Below, one piece after another: positions 7,785-16,824 of a stretch of DNA of 64,000 nucleotides. This DNA comes from Paracoccaceae bacterium (GTDB lineage Bacteria > Pseudomonadota > Alphaproteobacteria > Rhodobacterales > Rhodobacteraceae): contig JASBTX010000004.1 of the NCBI GenBank assembly GCA_030148225.1, forward strand, positions 1 to 64,000, written 5' to 3'. The notes below the pieces were generated by a model. The model searched no databases and was not told the DNA's origin. It saw nothing but the letters and a program-made list of their open reading frames with translations. The position numbers were made by a program, and so were the translations under genes. Each line of letters starts with the position of its first letter. Position 1 is the stretch's first letter.

Positions 7785-9050
7785 ATGAAAGCAAAACACG
7801 TTGTTGTCGTCGGCGCTGGCATTGTCGGTGCCGCCAGCGCCATCTGGCTGCGGCGCGCGGGCCATGACGTGACCCTGATCGACAAGGGACAGCCCGGCAT
7901 GGGTGCCTCTTTCGGCAATGCCTGCACGCTGGCCAGCTGCGCGATTGTTCCCGTGACAACGCCGGGTCTGATTGCCAAGGCACCGCGATATCTGCTTGAC
8001 CGGACATTTCCCCTCTTTGTCCGGCCGGGCTATTTGCCCCGCCTCATCCCATGGCTTGCCCGCTACCTCGCCCATGCAAATGACGCGGACACACGGCGCA
8101 TCTCGTCGGGCCTGACCACGATCGTCGGTGACAGTCTGGAACAGCATCAGGCGCTGACGCATGGCACACATGCCGCCAAGTGGATCAGGGAAAGCGACTA
8201 TAGCTTTGTCTATCGCAACCGCGCCGCCTTTGACGCCGATGCCTATGCCTGGGAATTGCGGCGCATCGGTGGGTTTGTTCCCAAGATCATCGAAGGCCCC
8301 GAGATACAGGAAAGAGAGCCGATCCTTGGCCCTGCTGCGGGCCTGATGGCCGTCCTCAGCAATCACGGCTTTATCCTGAACCCGGCCGGCTATGTTGCTG
8401 ATCTGGTCGATCTGCTGACGCAGGCGGGTGGTACATTTCGTCAGGCGGAACTGCGCGACTTCGATTTGGAAGGGGGGCGGGTCAAAGCGCTTGATACGGA
8501 TCAGGGCCGCATTCATTGCGACAACGCTGTTATCTCTGCCGGTATCTGGTCCAAGGCGCTGATGGACAAGCTGGGCATCAATGTCCCGCTTGAGGCCGAG
8601 CGCGGCTATCACGTTCTTTATCGCAATCCCAGTCAGGCGCCCAATGGCCCGATGATGCTGACCGAAGGGAAATTCATCGCCACCCCTATGGATCAGGGTC
8701 TCAGATGCGCCGGGGTGGTTGAATTCGGTGGGCTGAGCGAACGGAAATCCCGCGCGCCGCTCGCCCTTTTGCGACAGCGCGTGCGCGAAATTTTCCCCGA
8801 CATGAGGTCGGGCGAAGAGGAGGAGTGGCTCGGGTTTCGCCCGGCACCCAGCGACAGCCTGCCCCTGATCGGCGAGGTCGGTCAGTCAGGCGTATTCGCG
8901 GCCTTTGGCCATCATCACGTCGGTCTGACCGGTGGTGCCAAGACCGGCCGCCTTGTGGCGGAACTGATCACCGGCACGCAACCCAATCTCGACATGACCC
9001 CGTTTGATCCTCAACGGTTTTCGCGGGGCAGGTTAGGGCAAAAGCGCTGA
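7785..9050 (+). CDS. D-amino acid dehydrogenase-like FAD oxidoreductase
   Basis: 421-residue DAO-family flavoprotein of the DadA type. The ADP-binding Rossmann motif HVVVVGAGIVGAASA lies at residues 5-19, followed by SFGNACTLA, typical of DadA (GASFGNAG). The C-terminus has WLGFRPAPSDSLPLIGEV and FGHHHVGLTGGAKTGRLVAE, the pattern that closes the FAD site. The expected reaction is oxidation of a D-amino acid or N-alkyl amino acid to the imino acid with electrons passed to quinone or O2. A GCAGGGGA ribosome site precedes the ATG. It is followed, in the same direction, by a LysR regulator and hydantoinase-type genes, suggesting degradation of an N-heterocyclic or N-modified amino acid; the substrate is not determined. 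Confidence 0.85.
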   Translation: MKAKHVVVVGAGIVGAASAIWLRRAGHDVTLIDKGQPGMGASFGNACTLASCAIVPVTTPGLIAKAPRYLLDRTFPLFVRPGYLPRLIPWLARYLAHANDADTRRISSGLTTIVGDSLEQHQALTHGTHAAKWIRESDYSFVYRNRAAFDADAYAWELRRIGGFVPKIIEGPEIQEREPILGPAAGLMAVLSNHGFILNPAGYVADLVDLLTQAGGTFRQAELRDFDLEGGRVKALDTDQGRIHCDNAVISAGIWSKALMDKLGINVPLEAERGYHVLYRNPSQAPNGPMMLTEGKFIATPMDQGLRCAGVVEFGGLSERKSRAPLALLRQRVREIFPDMRSGEEEEWLGFRPAPSDSLPLIGEVGQSGVFAAFGHHHVGLTGGAKTGRLVAELITGTQPNLDMTPFDPQRFSRGRLGQKR

Positions 9051-9146
9051 ATAGATAATTTTGATTGATTTCATCTAAAGTGATACTCTTTTGCAATCGT
9101 GAAGTGACAAACAATCTGATGATCGTGCATTGGGGTAGGGGCGGGA

Positions 9147-10058
9147 ATGATCGGCAGCATATTCAGTCTGAAACAGCTGGAAACCCTGATCTGGGTTGCT
9201 GACCTTGGCTCGTTTCGCCGGGCGGCAGAACATCTGAACACGACCCAGCCCAACATATCCTCACGTATCTCCGGGTTCGAGGCGACGCTGGGCGTCGTGC
9301 TGATGCACCGCGACGCGGGATCCGTGCGCCTGACCGATAAAGGCCGGGAAATTCTTGACCATGCGCGTTTGGTATTGCGCAGCGCCGAGGCGCTGGTCGA
9401 TGCCGCATCGCGCAATGATCTCTTGCGGGATCGTCTGCGTCTTGGCGTGACCGAACTGGTCGCCTGCACTTGGCTGCATGATTATCTGCGTCGTCTGCGG
9501 CAGGGCTACCCTGGCCTCGCTGTCGAACTGACGGTCGATCTGTCGCGCAATCTGGATGCTGAACTCAGGGCGAACCGTCTCGATCTGACCATACAGACCG
9601 CCCCGTTCTCAATTCCGATGAGCGGTGAGGTTCATATCGGTACCTATCCATATGTCTGGGCCGCCGCACCGGAACTGGTGCCCGAGGGCAGGGGCCCGCT
9701 GGGGCTGGAGGAGATTGCACCCATGAACATTCTGACCCATGCCCGCCATACGCAGGCATTTGCCGAACTCAGCCGCCATGCCGAGGCGCTCTCGATCCCG
9801 CAGGGCCGGATCGTACCCTCCAGCAGCATGGCTTCCTGTGTGCCCATGGCCCGCGATGGTATGGGTGTGGCACTGTTGCCCGCAGCACTGGTGCACGAGG
9901 CTGTGCAGGGTGGTTCTTTGGCGGCGCTGCAGGTGGATTGGGTGCCTGCGCCCCTCGAATTTTTTGCGCGCTACCGGGCCGAGCAGGCGGCGCGTCACGT
10001 CGCACATGCTGCGGAAATGGCTGCTGATGTCGCCGCAGAGCATAAAAAAACCTTATAG
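9147..10058 (+). CDS. LysR-family transcriptional regulator
   Basis: 303-residue LTTR. The N-terminal winged helix-turn-helix runs through SLKQLETLIWVADLGSFRRA and HLNTTQPNISSRISGFE (about 7-45), followed by the linker helix DHARLVLRSAEALVDAAS and the type 2 periplasmic-binding fold (about 90-290). A GGGGCGGGA ribosome site precedes the ATG. Full length, unlike the broken LysR gene at the left edge. It is placed between the DadA-like oxidase and hyuA, all on one strand; a textbook T-N11-A dyad lies six bases after its stop and about 50 bases ahead of hyuA, so I infer that it controls the hyuA-hyuB operon, with a small ring amide or carboxylate as the likely inducer. Confidence 0.9.
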   Translation: MIGSIFSLKQLETLIWVADLGSFRRAAEHLNTTQPNISSRISGFEATLGVVLMHRDAGSVRLTDKGREILDHARLVLRSAEALVDAASRNDLLRDRLRLGVTELVACTWLHDYLRRLRQGYPGLAVELTVDLSRNLDAELRANRLDLTIQTAPFSIPMSGEVHIGTYPYVWAAAPELVPEGRGPLGLEEIAPMNILTHARHTQAFAELSRHAEALSIPQGRIVPSSSMASCVPMARDGMGVALLPAALVHEAVQGGSLAALQVDWVPAPLEFFARYRAEQAARHVAHAAEMAADVAAEHKKTL

Positions 10059-10063
10059 GGTTC

Positions 10064-10078
10064 ATTGCGTATTGCAAT
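10064..10078 (+). promoter_or_regulatory. LysR-type T-N11-A operator upstream of hyuA
   Basis: Perfect inverted repeat ATTGC-N5-GCAAT, with the T-N11-A spacing that LysR regulators bind. It lies between the LysR gene stop and the hyuA start at 10130, at a distance compatible with activation. Inference from motif and position only. Confidence 0.55.
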
Positions 10079-10129
10079 TTGCGTTTATTCAACCCCCACG
10101 ATTATGGTCATTCAAAACCGGGGATTTGA

Positions 10130-12208
10130 ATGCAGAGTTCGACGATACGGATGGGCGTGGATATCGGTGGCACCTTCACCGATGTCGTGCTGGAACATGG
10201 CGACAAAAGCTGGTCAACCAAGGTTCTGACAACCTATGCCGCACCCGAGGACGCAATTGTCGACGGCCTGCACGCGGTCTGCGCAGAGGCCGGCATCGCG
10301 CCCTCAGATATCGGTCAGATCATTCACGGGACCACACTGGCGACAAATGCCCTGATCGAACGGCGGGGTGCCCGTACTGCGCTGATCACAACCGCAGGTT
10401 TCCGCGACGTGATCGAGATGCGCACCGAGTCCCGGTTCGAGCAATATGACCTGAACCTCAACCTGCCCGAGCCGCTCTTGCCACGATATCAGCGCTATTG
10501 CGTCACCGAACGTATCGATGCCACCGGCGCGGTGCTGGTGGCATTGGCGCGGGCCGAGGTCGAAGCGGTAGTGGATCAGCTGATCGAGGCCGGGTACGAG
10601 AGCATCGCCGTCGGCCTGCTCCATTCCTATTTGAATGATGCGCATGAACGGATGATCCGCGACGTCATCCTCGAAAAAATGCCGGACGCGATGGTGTCGA
10701 TCTCGTCCGAGGTTTCGCCGCAGATGCGGGAATATGAACGGTTTAACACCGTCATCGCCAATGCCTATATCAAGCCGCTGATGAAATCCTATCTTGGTCG
10801 CCTCAAGGGGCGTCTCGCCAGTGAGGGGGTGGATTGCGACATTTTCCTGATGCATTCGGGCGGCGGGATCATATCACTTGATAGCGCTGCTGAATTTCCG
10901 GTGCGCCTTGTTGAATCGGGCCCGGCTGGCGGTGCGGTTTTTGCCGCTAATATTGCCGCGCGATACGGGCTGGACAAGGTTCTGTCTTTTGACATGGGGG
11001 GCACCACCGCCAAGATCTGCCTGATCAAGAACCAGACACCCCGGACCAGCCGGGTGTTCGAGGTGGCGCGCACATATCGCTTCAAAAAAGGGTCGGGCAT
11101 GCCGATCTCGATTCCGGTGATCGACATGGTCGAGATCGGGGCCGGCGGCGGATCGCTGGCGCATGTCGATGCGATGCGCCAGATCCGTGTCGGGCCGGAA
11201 TCCGCCGGATCAGAACCCGGCCCTGCCTGTTACGGGCGCGGGGGTGACCGGCCCGCTGTCACCGATGCCGATCTGGTGCTGGGCAGGCTCGATCCGGAAA
11301 ATTTCGCCGGCGGGTCGATCCGGCTTGCCGCAGACAAATCCCGTGCTGCGCTTCTTTCGGGGCTGGGTGAAACGCTGGGAATGGATGCCGAAGCGGCGGC
11401 ATTCGGCCTGAGCGAGGTGGTTGACGAGAACATGGCCAATGCCGCGCGGGTGCATGCGGTGGAAAATGGTGAAGACCTTTCGGAATATACCATGATCGCC
11501 TTTGGCGGTGCAGCCCCGCTTCATGCCGGGCGTCTCTGCCAAAAGCTGGGTGTGCAGCGGGCATTGGTCCCGCCGGGGGCCGGTGTCGGATCGGCCATTG
11601 GTTTCCTGCGTGCGCCCTTCAGCTTTGAGGCCAATCGCTCGGTCTATATGAAACTTTCGGATTTTGATCCCGACATCATCCGTAAGCTTCTGCGCGAATT
11701 GCGCAACGAGGCGACGGGATTTGTGCGCAGCTGCGATGCCGGGGCCGATATCCTGACGGAATACAAGGTCTATATGCGCTATACTGGTCAGGGGTGGGAA
11801 ATCCCGATCACGCTTACCGAAGCGCAGGCGACGGCGCCAGATGCCGCGACGTTCGACAGGCGTTTCGCAGAGGAATATACCAAGCTTTTTGCCCGCACGG
11901 TCCGGGGGTTGGATGTTGAAATCACCGTCTGGTCGGTCAATGCCACAACACCGCCAGCCAGCGTTCAGCCCGTCAACGAACATGGTGGTGAACGCCCCGC
12001 CACCCAATCAGGCAAGCGCCGCATGCTGGATCCCGCGCAGTCGACCTATCAGGATACCGCCGTGGTTCTGCGCAGCGCGCTTGCCACCGGTGATATGGTT
12101 CAGGGTCCGGCGGCCATTGTCGAGGATGAGACCACGATCATCCTGCCTGCGGACGCGGGTGCCACACGACAGCCCGACGGCTGTATCGATATGAGACTGA
12201 AGGGATAG
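10130..12208 (+). CDS. hyuA: Hydantoinase/oxoprolinase family subunit A
   Basis: 692-residue HyuA-type subunit of the ATP-dependent N-methylhydantoinase / acetone-acetophenone carboxylase family. The ASKHA-fold ATP site starts at RMGVDIGGTFTDVVL (7-21); further marks are IIHGTTLATNALIERRGA, LLHSYLN, VVSSEVSPQ-type SSEVSPQMREYER, ESGPAGG, LSFDMGGTTAK and VDMVEIGAGGGSLA. The subunit couples ATP hydrolysis to opening an amide ring (hydantoin, oxoproline) or to carboxylation of a ketone, together with HyuB four bases downstream. The ATG at 10130 has GGGG seven bases upstream. Which reaction applies cannot be fixed; presence of DadA-like and DAO-like oxidases alongside favours an N-containing substrate over a ketone. 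Confidence 0.9.
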   Translation: MQSSTIRMGVDIGGTFTDVVLEHGDKSWSTKVLTTYAAPEDAIVDGLHAVCAEAGIAPSDIGQIIHGTTLATNALIERRGARTALITTAGFRDVIEMRTESRFEQYDLNLNLPEPLLPRYQRYCVTERIDATGAVLVALARAEVEAVVDQLIEAGYESIAVGLLHSYLNDAHERMIRDVILEKMPDAMVSISSEVSPQMREYERFNTVIANAYIKPLMKSYLGRLKGRLASEGVDCDIFLMHSGGGIISLDSAAEFPVRLVESGPAGGAVFAANIAARYGLDKVLSFDMGGTTAKICLIKNQTPRTSRVFEVARTYRFKKGSGMPISIPVIDMVEIGAGGGSLAHVDAMRQIRVGPESAGSEPGPACYGRGGDRPAVTDADLVLGRLDPENFAGGSIRLAADKSRAALLSGLGETLGMDAEAAAFGLSEVVDENMANAARVHAVENGEDLSEYTMIAFGGAAPLHAGRLCQKLGVQRALVPPGAGVGSAIGFLRAPFSFEANRSVYMKLSDFDPDIIRKLLRELRNEATGFVRSCDAGADILTEYKVYMRYTGQGWEIPITLTEAQATAPDAATFDRRFAEEYTKLFARTVRGLDVEITVWSVNATTPPASVQPVNEHGGERPATQSGKRRMLDPAQSTYQDTAVVLRSALATGDMVQGPAAIVEDETTIILPADAGATRQPDGCIDMRLKG

Positions 12209-12212
12209 AAAC

Positions 12213-13925
12213 ATGGATCGGGATGCGTCTAACGTTGCCTATCAGGTCATGTGGAACCGGCTGATCTCGGTTGTCGAGGAACAGGCCCAGGCACTGGTGC
12301 GCACCGCCTTCTCGACCTCGGTTCGCGAGGCGGGTGATCTCTCGGCGGGTGTCTATGACACCCATGGCAACATGCTGGCCCAGGCCGTCACCGGGACCCC
12401 CGGTCATGTCAATGCGATGGCCGACGCCGTTCATCACTTCATCCGCCGGATCGGGCGGCAGAATATTGTCGAGGGCGACATCTACATCACCAACGACCCG
12501 TGGGAAGGAACCGGTCATCTGCATGACATCACCATGGTGACCCCGTCCTTCTATCGGGGGCTTCTGGTGGGGTTCTTTGCCTGCACGGCCCATATCGTGG
12601 ATATCGGCGGGCGCGGATTTGGTGCCGATGCAGCCAGCATCTACGAAGAAGGGCTTTATATCCCAATCATGAAATTTGCCTTCGCGGGTGAGGTTGATGA
12701 GACGCTTTTGCGCATCATACGCGGCAATGTGCGTGAACCTGATCAGCTGATCGGGGATGTTTATGCGCTGGCCACCTGCAACGAGATCGGTCACCGCAGA
12801 CTGACCGGCATGATGGATGAGTTCGGGCTGACGGACCTGGACGGTATCGCGGGTTTCATCCTTGAAAATTCCCGCCGCGCCACGCTGGAACGGATCGCGG
12901 AACTGCCGCGCGAACGGTCCAGGGGCAAGATGACAATCGATGGCTTTGCCACCCCCATCACGCTGTGCGTGAACCTGACCATCGAAGCCGACCGCATCCT
13001 GACCGATTTCACGGGCAGCTCTGCCGTCGATAAAAAAGGGATCAACTGTCCGCTTGTCTATACCAAGGCCTATGCCTGCTATGCGCTCAAATGTGCCGTT
13101 GCCCCGGATATCCCCAACAACGCCGCCTCGCTCGCACCGTTCGAGGTAACCGCGCCCGAGGGCACGATCGTCAACGCGCTCCATCCGGCACCGGTGGCGC
13201 TGCGCCACATCATCGGCCATTTCGTTCCCGACGCGGTCTACGACGCGCTGGACAAGATATTGCCGGGTGTGGTTCCCGCCGAAGGGGCGGGGTGTCTTTG
13301 CAATTTTCAGGTCAGCCTGCGGCCCAGAACGGATGCACCTGCACCAGCAGACGCCGTCAGGTCCGAGGTGCTGACCTTTAATTCGGGCGGCTCGGGCGCT
13401 CGGCCCGCGCATGACGGGCTGAACGCGACCGCCTTTCCCTCGGGTGTGATGACGATGCCGGTCGAAGCCACGGAACATGCCGGGCCGGTCATCATCTGGC
13501 GCAAGGAACTGCGCCCGGACAGTGGCGGCGCGGGCAAGCAGCGCGGCGGCCTGGGCCAGCATATGGAGGTTGGCGCACGCGAAGGGCACGAGTTTGACAT
13601 CCAGGCCATGTTCGACCGCGTCGATCACCCCGCCCGCGGGCGGCGCGGTGGCGGCCAAGGCGCCCCCACCACAATCGGGCAGGATGACGGAACACCCATG
13701 CGCGGCAAGGGCAAGCAATTCGTGGCGCATGGCCGCCGCGTGGTCATGGCGTTTCCGGGTGGCGCCGGCTATGGCCCGCCCGCAGAGCGCGCCGCCGAGA
13801 AGGTGAGGCGCGATCTGGCCTATGGCTATATCTCGGCAGAAACCGCCGCGCGCGATTATGGATTGCCCCAAGCGGAAATCGACGCCGTCCTGCAGGCCGT
13901 CAGGTTCGGAGATTTTGACGCATGA
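12213..13925 (+). CDS. hyuB: Hydantoinase family subunit B
   Basis: 570-residue HyuB-type subunit, partner of the HyuA protein encoded four bases upstream. Conserved segments are SVREAGDLSAGVYD, GTPGHVNAMADAV, ITNDPWEGTGHLHDIT (about 92-107), FFACTAHIVDIGGRG, NEIGHRR, and the late QRGGLGQHMEV and GRRGGGQGAP glycine-rich loops. HyuB carries the substrate-side metal centre and forms the A/B enzyme that hydrolyses hydantoins or carboxylates ketones with ATP. No third small subunit (as in acetone carboxylase gamma) is seen, which argues for a hydantoinase or oxoprolinase-like role. Its stop overlaps the next start as ATGA, so the following oxidoreductase is translationally coupled. Confidence 0.9.
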   Translation: MDRDASNVAYQVMWNRLISVVEEQAQALVRTAFSTSVREAGDLSAGVYDTHGNMLAQAVTGTPGHVNAMADAVHHFIRRIGRQNIVEGDIYITNDPWEGTGHLHDITMVTPSFYRGLLVGFFACTAHIVDIGGRGFGADAASIYEEGLYIPIMKFAFAGEVDETLLRIIRGNVREPDQLIGDVYALATCNEIGHRRLTGMMDEFGLTDLDGIAGFILENSRRATLERIAELPRERSRGKMTIDGFATPITLCVNLTIEADRILTDFTGSSAVDKKGINCPLVYTKAYACYALKCAVAPDIPNNAASLAPFEVTAPEGTIVNALHPAPVALRHIIGHFVPDAVYDALDKILPGVVPAEGAGCLCNFQVSLRPRTDAPAPADAVRSEVLTFNSGGSGARPAHDGLNATAFPSGVMTMPVEATEHAGPVIIWRKELRPDSGGAGKQRGGLGQHMEVGAREGHEFDIQAMFDRVDHPARGRRGGGQGAPTTIGQDDGTPMRGKGKQFVAHGRRVVMAFPGGAGYGPPAERAAEKVRRDLAYGYISAETAARDYGLPQAEIDAVLQAVRFGDFDA

Positions 13926-15133
13926 GCCCGCGCACCGCCCCAGCCAACAGCTGCTATGACATCGTGATCATCGGCGGAGCCATCATGGGCTCTTCCGCCG
14001 CGTGGTTTCTGACCGACAATCCCGATTTCGATGGCACGGTACTGGTGGTTGAGCGTGACATGACCTATGCCGCATGCTCGACGGCGCATACTAACAGCTG
14101 CATTCGTCAGCAGTTCTCGGCCAGGCTGAATGTTCAGATCAGCCAGTTCGCCGCCGATTTCATCAAGAACCTGCCGCGCTATATCGGCGATGATCGTGTG
14201 CCTGAACTGAACATTCAAAGCTACGGTTACATGTATCTCGCCGACAGTCCGGAATTCGCTGAAACCCTGCGCCAGAACCAGAAGATACAGCACGCAGCCG
14301 GTGCCGAAACGCAATTGCTGACAGCCAGCGAGATCAGGGAGAACTATCCGTTTTACGCGGTTGACGACATTCTCCTCGGGTCGATCAACCTCAGGGACGA
14401 AGGCTATTGGGATGGCGGCACCGTCTTTGACTGGTGGCGCAGGTCGGCACGAGAGCGTGGTGTCGAATATGTCCAGAACGAAGTCGTCGCCATCAGCCGC
14501 GATCCTGCCGGAACCCGCGTCACGGGCGTCACGCTAGCCAGCGGCGAAGAGATTGCCTGCGGTCTCGTGGTCAACGCATCCGGCCCCCGGGCGGCGCGTA
14601 CCGCGCGCATGGCCGGGCTGGATATCCCTGTTGAGCCGCGCAAGCGCTTTACCTGGATTTTCTCGGCCGAAGAACCGCTGGAACAGGAACTGCCGCTGAC
14701 GATCGATCCTTCGGGCGTGCATTTCCGTCAGGACGGTCCCCAAACATATCTGGCGGGCTGTCCGGCCGATCCCGACCCGCCGGTGGCGTATGACGATTTT
14801 GCCATGGATTTCAGCCGCTGGGAAAATCACGTCTGGCCGATCATTGCCAACCGCATCCCCCGGTTCGAGGCAATCCGCGTCATCACCGAATGGGCGGGGC
14901 ACTATGCCTATAATACCTTTGATCAGAACGCGATCATCGGCCCGCACAGCGAAATCGGAAATTTCCTGTTCCTGAACGGATTTTCCGGACACGGGCTCCA
15001 GCAATCCCCGGCGATGGGCCGGGCAACAGCCGAGTGGATCACATATGGCCAATACCGCAGCCTTGACCTGAGCCCGTTTCACTATGACCGGATCACGCGT
15101 GACCAGCCCATCATCGAGCGGGCCGTCATATGA
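13922..15133 (+). CDS. DAO-family FAD-dependent oxidoreductase
   Basis: 403-residue flavoprotein with the Rossmann motif DIVIIGGAIMGSSAAWFL (14-31), the glycine-oxidase/sarcosine-oxidase style acid VVERD, and the C-terminal FAD closure DQNAIIGPH and FLNGFSGHGLQQSPAMGRA. The enzyme should oxidise a secondary amine or alpha-amino acid. It overlaps the hyuB stop by four bases (ATGA), so the two are made together, which suggests that the amino acid or N-carbamoyl product released by HyuAB is its substrate. It differs from the DadA-like enzyme at 7785 in lacking the GASFGNA motif, so the cluster holds two non-equivalent amine oxidases. Confidence 0.85.
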   Translation: MSPRTAPANSCYDIVIIGGAIMGSSAAWFLTDNPDFDGTVLVVERDMTYAACSTAHTNSCIRQQFSARLNVQISQFAADFIKNLPRYIGDDRVPELNIQSYGYMYLADSPEFAETLRQNQKIQHAAGAETQLLTASEIRENYPFYAVDDILLGSINLRDEGYWDGGTVFDWWRRSARERGVEYVQNEVVAISRDPAGTRVTGVTLASGEEIACGLVVNASGPRAARTARMAGLDIPVEPRKRFTWIFSAEEPLEQELPLTIDPSGVHFRQDGPQTYLAGCPADPDPPVAYDDFAMDFSRWENHVWPIIANRIPRFEAIRVITEWAGHYAYNTFDQNAIIGPHSEIGNFLFLNGFSGHGLQQSPAMGRATAEWITYGQYRSLDLSPFHYDRITRDQPIIERAVI

Positions 15134-15191
15134 CTGGCAGGATATCCGGCGCAGCGAGTGACCTTGCAAGGCTGACCAAAGGAGGAGGCAA

Positions 15192-16025
15192 ATGATGAAG
15201 AAACTGGTTCTGACCGGTGCCGCGGGACGGCTTGGCACTGAACTGCGCGCGCCGCTTGCGGGTATGGCCGAAACCCTTGTCTCCAGCGATCTTTGCGACC
15301 CGCCCGATGATCTGGCCGCGAACGAAACCTGGGTCCGGGCCGACCTTGCCGATCTCGATGCCATTGTCGCGCTTCTCGACGGGGCGGATATGGTCGTGCA
15401 TTTTGGCGCCATCGCCGACGAGGCACCATTCGAGGTGCTGCTTGGCCCAAATTTCATCGGTGCCTACAACATCTGGGAAGCCGCCCATCGCAACGGGCTG
15501 CGCCGGGTGATCTATGCCTCTTCCATCCACGCCGTCGGCATGCACGACAAAACCAACCATATCGGCATCGACGCGCCGCACCGCCCCGATACGTTTTACG
15601 GGCTGGCAAAATGCTTTGCCGAGGATCTGGCCAGCCTCTATTGGGACAAGCGCGGCATCGAAGCCGTCTGCCTGCGTATTCTCTCCTGTGCAAACGTGAC
15701 CAATTCGCGCGCCGTCGGCTCATGGCTCAGCTATGGTGACCTCATCCACCTTGTCGAACGGGCGATATCGACCCCCATCACCGGGTTTTCGGTGATCTAT
15801 GGCGTTTCGGCGAATGACCGCGCACCGGTCGACAATTCCGCCGCGGGTCATCTCGGCTATCGCCCGCGCGACAATGCCGAACAGTTTGCCGAACGGATTT
15901 TCGCCGCTGACGGACCGCTTGATCCCACTGACCCCGCCCATACCCGCCACGGCGGCCCCTTTGCCGCTGTCGAACTGGGCCAGAGCGGTGTCGCATTCCT
16001 CAATCTCGATCCGGATGACAGCTGA
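15192..16025 (+). CDS. NAD-dependent epimerase/uronate dehydrogenase-like protein
   Basis: 277-residue extended short-chain dehydrogenase. The cofactor motif is LVLTGAAGRLGTELR (5-19), followed by DMVVHFGAIADEAPFE, the loop RRVIYASSIHAVGMH holding the catalytic Ser, and the active-site YGLAK (YxxxK). The overall pattern, length and GLAKCFAEDLA segment match uronate dehydrogenases that oxidise hexuronates to lactones, but many related proteins act on other substrates. A strong AGGAGG precedes the tandem ATGs at 15192 and 15195. It lies 58 bases after the DAO gene and 18 before another SDR, in the hyu operon, where a uronate substrate is unexpected. I regard the annotation to substrate level as open. 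Confidence 0.82.
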   Translation: MMKKLVLTGAAGRLGTELRAPLAGMAETLVSSDLCDPPDDLAANETWVRADLADLDAIVALLDGADMVVHFGAIADEAPFEVLLGPNFIGAYNIWEAAHRNGLRRVIYASSIHAVGMHDKTNHIGIDAPHRPDTFYGLAKCFAEDLASLYWDKRGIEAVCLRILSCANVTNSRAVGSWLSYGDLIHLVERAISTPITGFSVIYGVSANDRAPVDNSAAGHLGYRPRDNAEQFAERIFAADGPLDPTDPAHTRHGGPFAAVELGQSGVAFLNLDPDDS

Positions 16026-16043
16026 TCCGGCAGAAAGGACAAC

Positions 16044-16745
16044 ATGACCAAAGTTGCAATGATCACCGCAGGCGGCAGCGGCATGGGTGCCGATAGCGCC
16101 CGCGCCCTTGCCGCCGACGGCTTTCACGTGGCCATCCTCTCATCCTCCGGCAGGGGCGAGGCGCTGGCGCAGGAACTTGGTGGGGTTGGTGTGACCGGCA
16201 GCAACCAGTCGCAGGACGATCTGCAGACGCTTGTTGACCGCGCCATGCAGGAATGGGGCCGTATCGATGTGCTGGTCAATTCCGCCGGTCACGGCCCGCG
16301 CGCACCCGTGCTGGAGTTGACCGATGCAGACTGGCATACCGGTATGGATGTCTATTTCCTGAACGCCGTCCGCCCGTCCCGGCTGGTCACCCCGATCATG
16401 CAGGATCAGGGCGGCGGTGCCATCATCAACATCTCGACCTTTGCCGCCTTCGAACCCAACCCGGTCTTTCCGACCTCGGGCGTGTTCCGTGCGGGTCTTG
16501 CCGCATTCACCAAGCTTTTCGCCGACAGATACGCCGCCGAGAATATCCGCATGAACAACATCCTGCCCGGCTTCATCGACAGCCTGCCCGAAAAGGAAGA
16601 GTTCCGCGCGATGATCCCCATGGGCCGCTACGGCAGTTCGCTGAGCGAAATTGCCAGCGTCGTGGCCTTTCTCGCCTCATCCGGCGGTGCCTATATCACG
16701 GGCCAGAACATCCGTGTCGATGGTGGCATCACCCGCTCGGTCTGA
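16044..16745 (+). CDS. Short-chain dehydrogenase with non-canonical active site
   Basis: 233-residue classical-type SDR. The cofactor loop AGGSGMGADSARALA (9-23) and the NSAG segment are present, and the C-terminus has the usual GAYITGQNIRVDGG. At the catalytic position, where classical SDRs read YxxxK followed by AAL, the DNA gives SGVFRAGL after the motif-bearing ISTFAA serine, so the Tyr is Ser and the Lys is Arg. The reading frame is intact. Such proteins may bind NAD(P) without normal hydride transfer, or use other residues. It is the last gene of the hyu operon and is followed by two hairpins. I infer a specialised or regulatory SDR; the family relatives I recall share this FPTSGVFRA pattern, suggesting it is conserved, not damaged. 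Confidence 0.82.
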   Translation: MTKVAMITAGGSGMGADSARALAADGFHVAILSSSGRGEALAQELGGVGVTGSNQSQDDLQTLVDRAMQEWGRIDVLVNSAGHGPRAPVLELTDADWHTGMDVYFLNAVRPSRLVTPIMQDQGGGAIINISTFAAFEPNPVFPTSGVFRAGLAAFTKLFADRYAAENIRMNNILPGFIDSLPEKEEFRAMIPMGRYGSSLSEIASVVAFLASSGGAYITGQNIRVDGGITRSV

Positions 16746-16780
16746 TCCCATTTCATTGTTCAGGAAAATACCTTGGGGGA

Positions 16781-16813
16781 GGCCCGGCATACCGGGCCGG
16801 GGGCAACGCCCCC
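16781..16813. terminator. Tandem hairpins between convergent genes
   Basis: Two adjacent perfect stems: GGCCCGG-CATA-CCGGGCC (16781-16798) and GGGGGC-AAC-GCCCCC (16799-16813). They sit in the 79-base gap between the convergent SDR and dnaE2 genes. No long T run follows on either strand, so the element may be a Rho-independent terminator of weak form or a REP-like element protecting both messages. Confidence 0.5.
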
Positions 16814-16824
16814 TTCGCCCCGGT

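Noticed and set aside
12138-13871. 577-codon open frame on the - strand opposite hyuB
   Set aside because: It lies fully antisense to a gene with clear family motifs and has a low-complexity, Arg/His-rich composition typical of GC-rich shadow frames.
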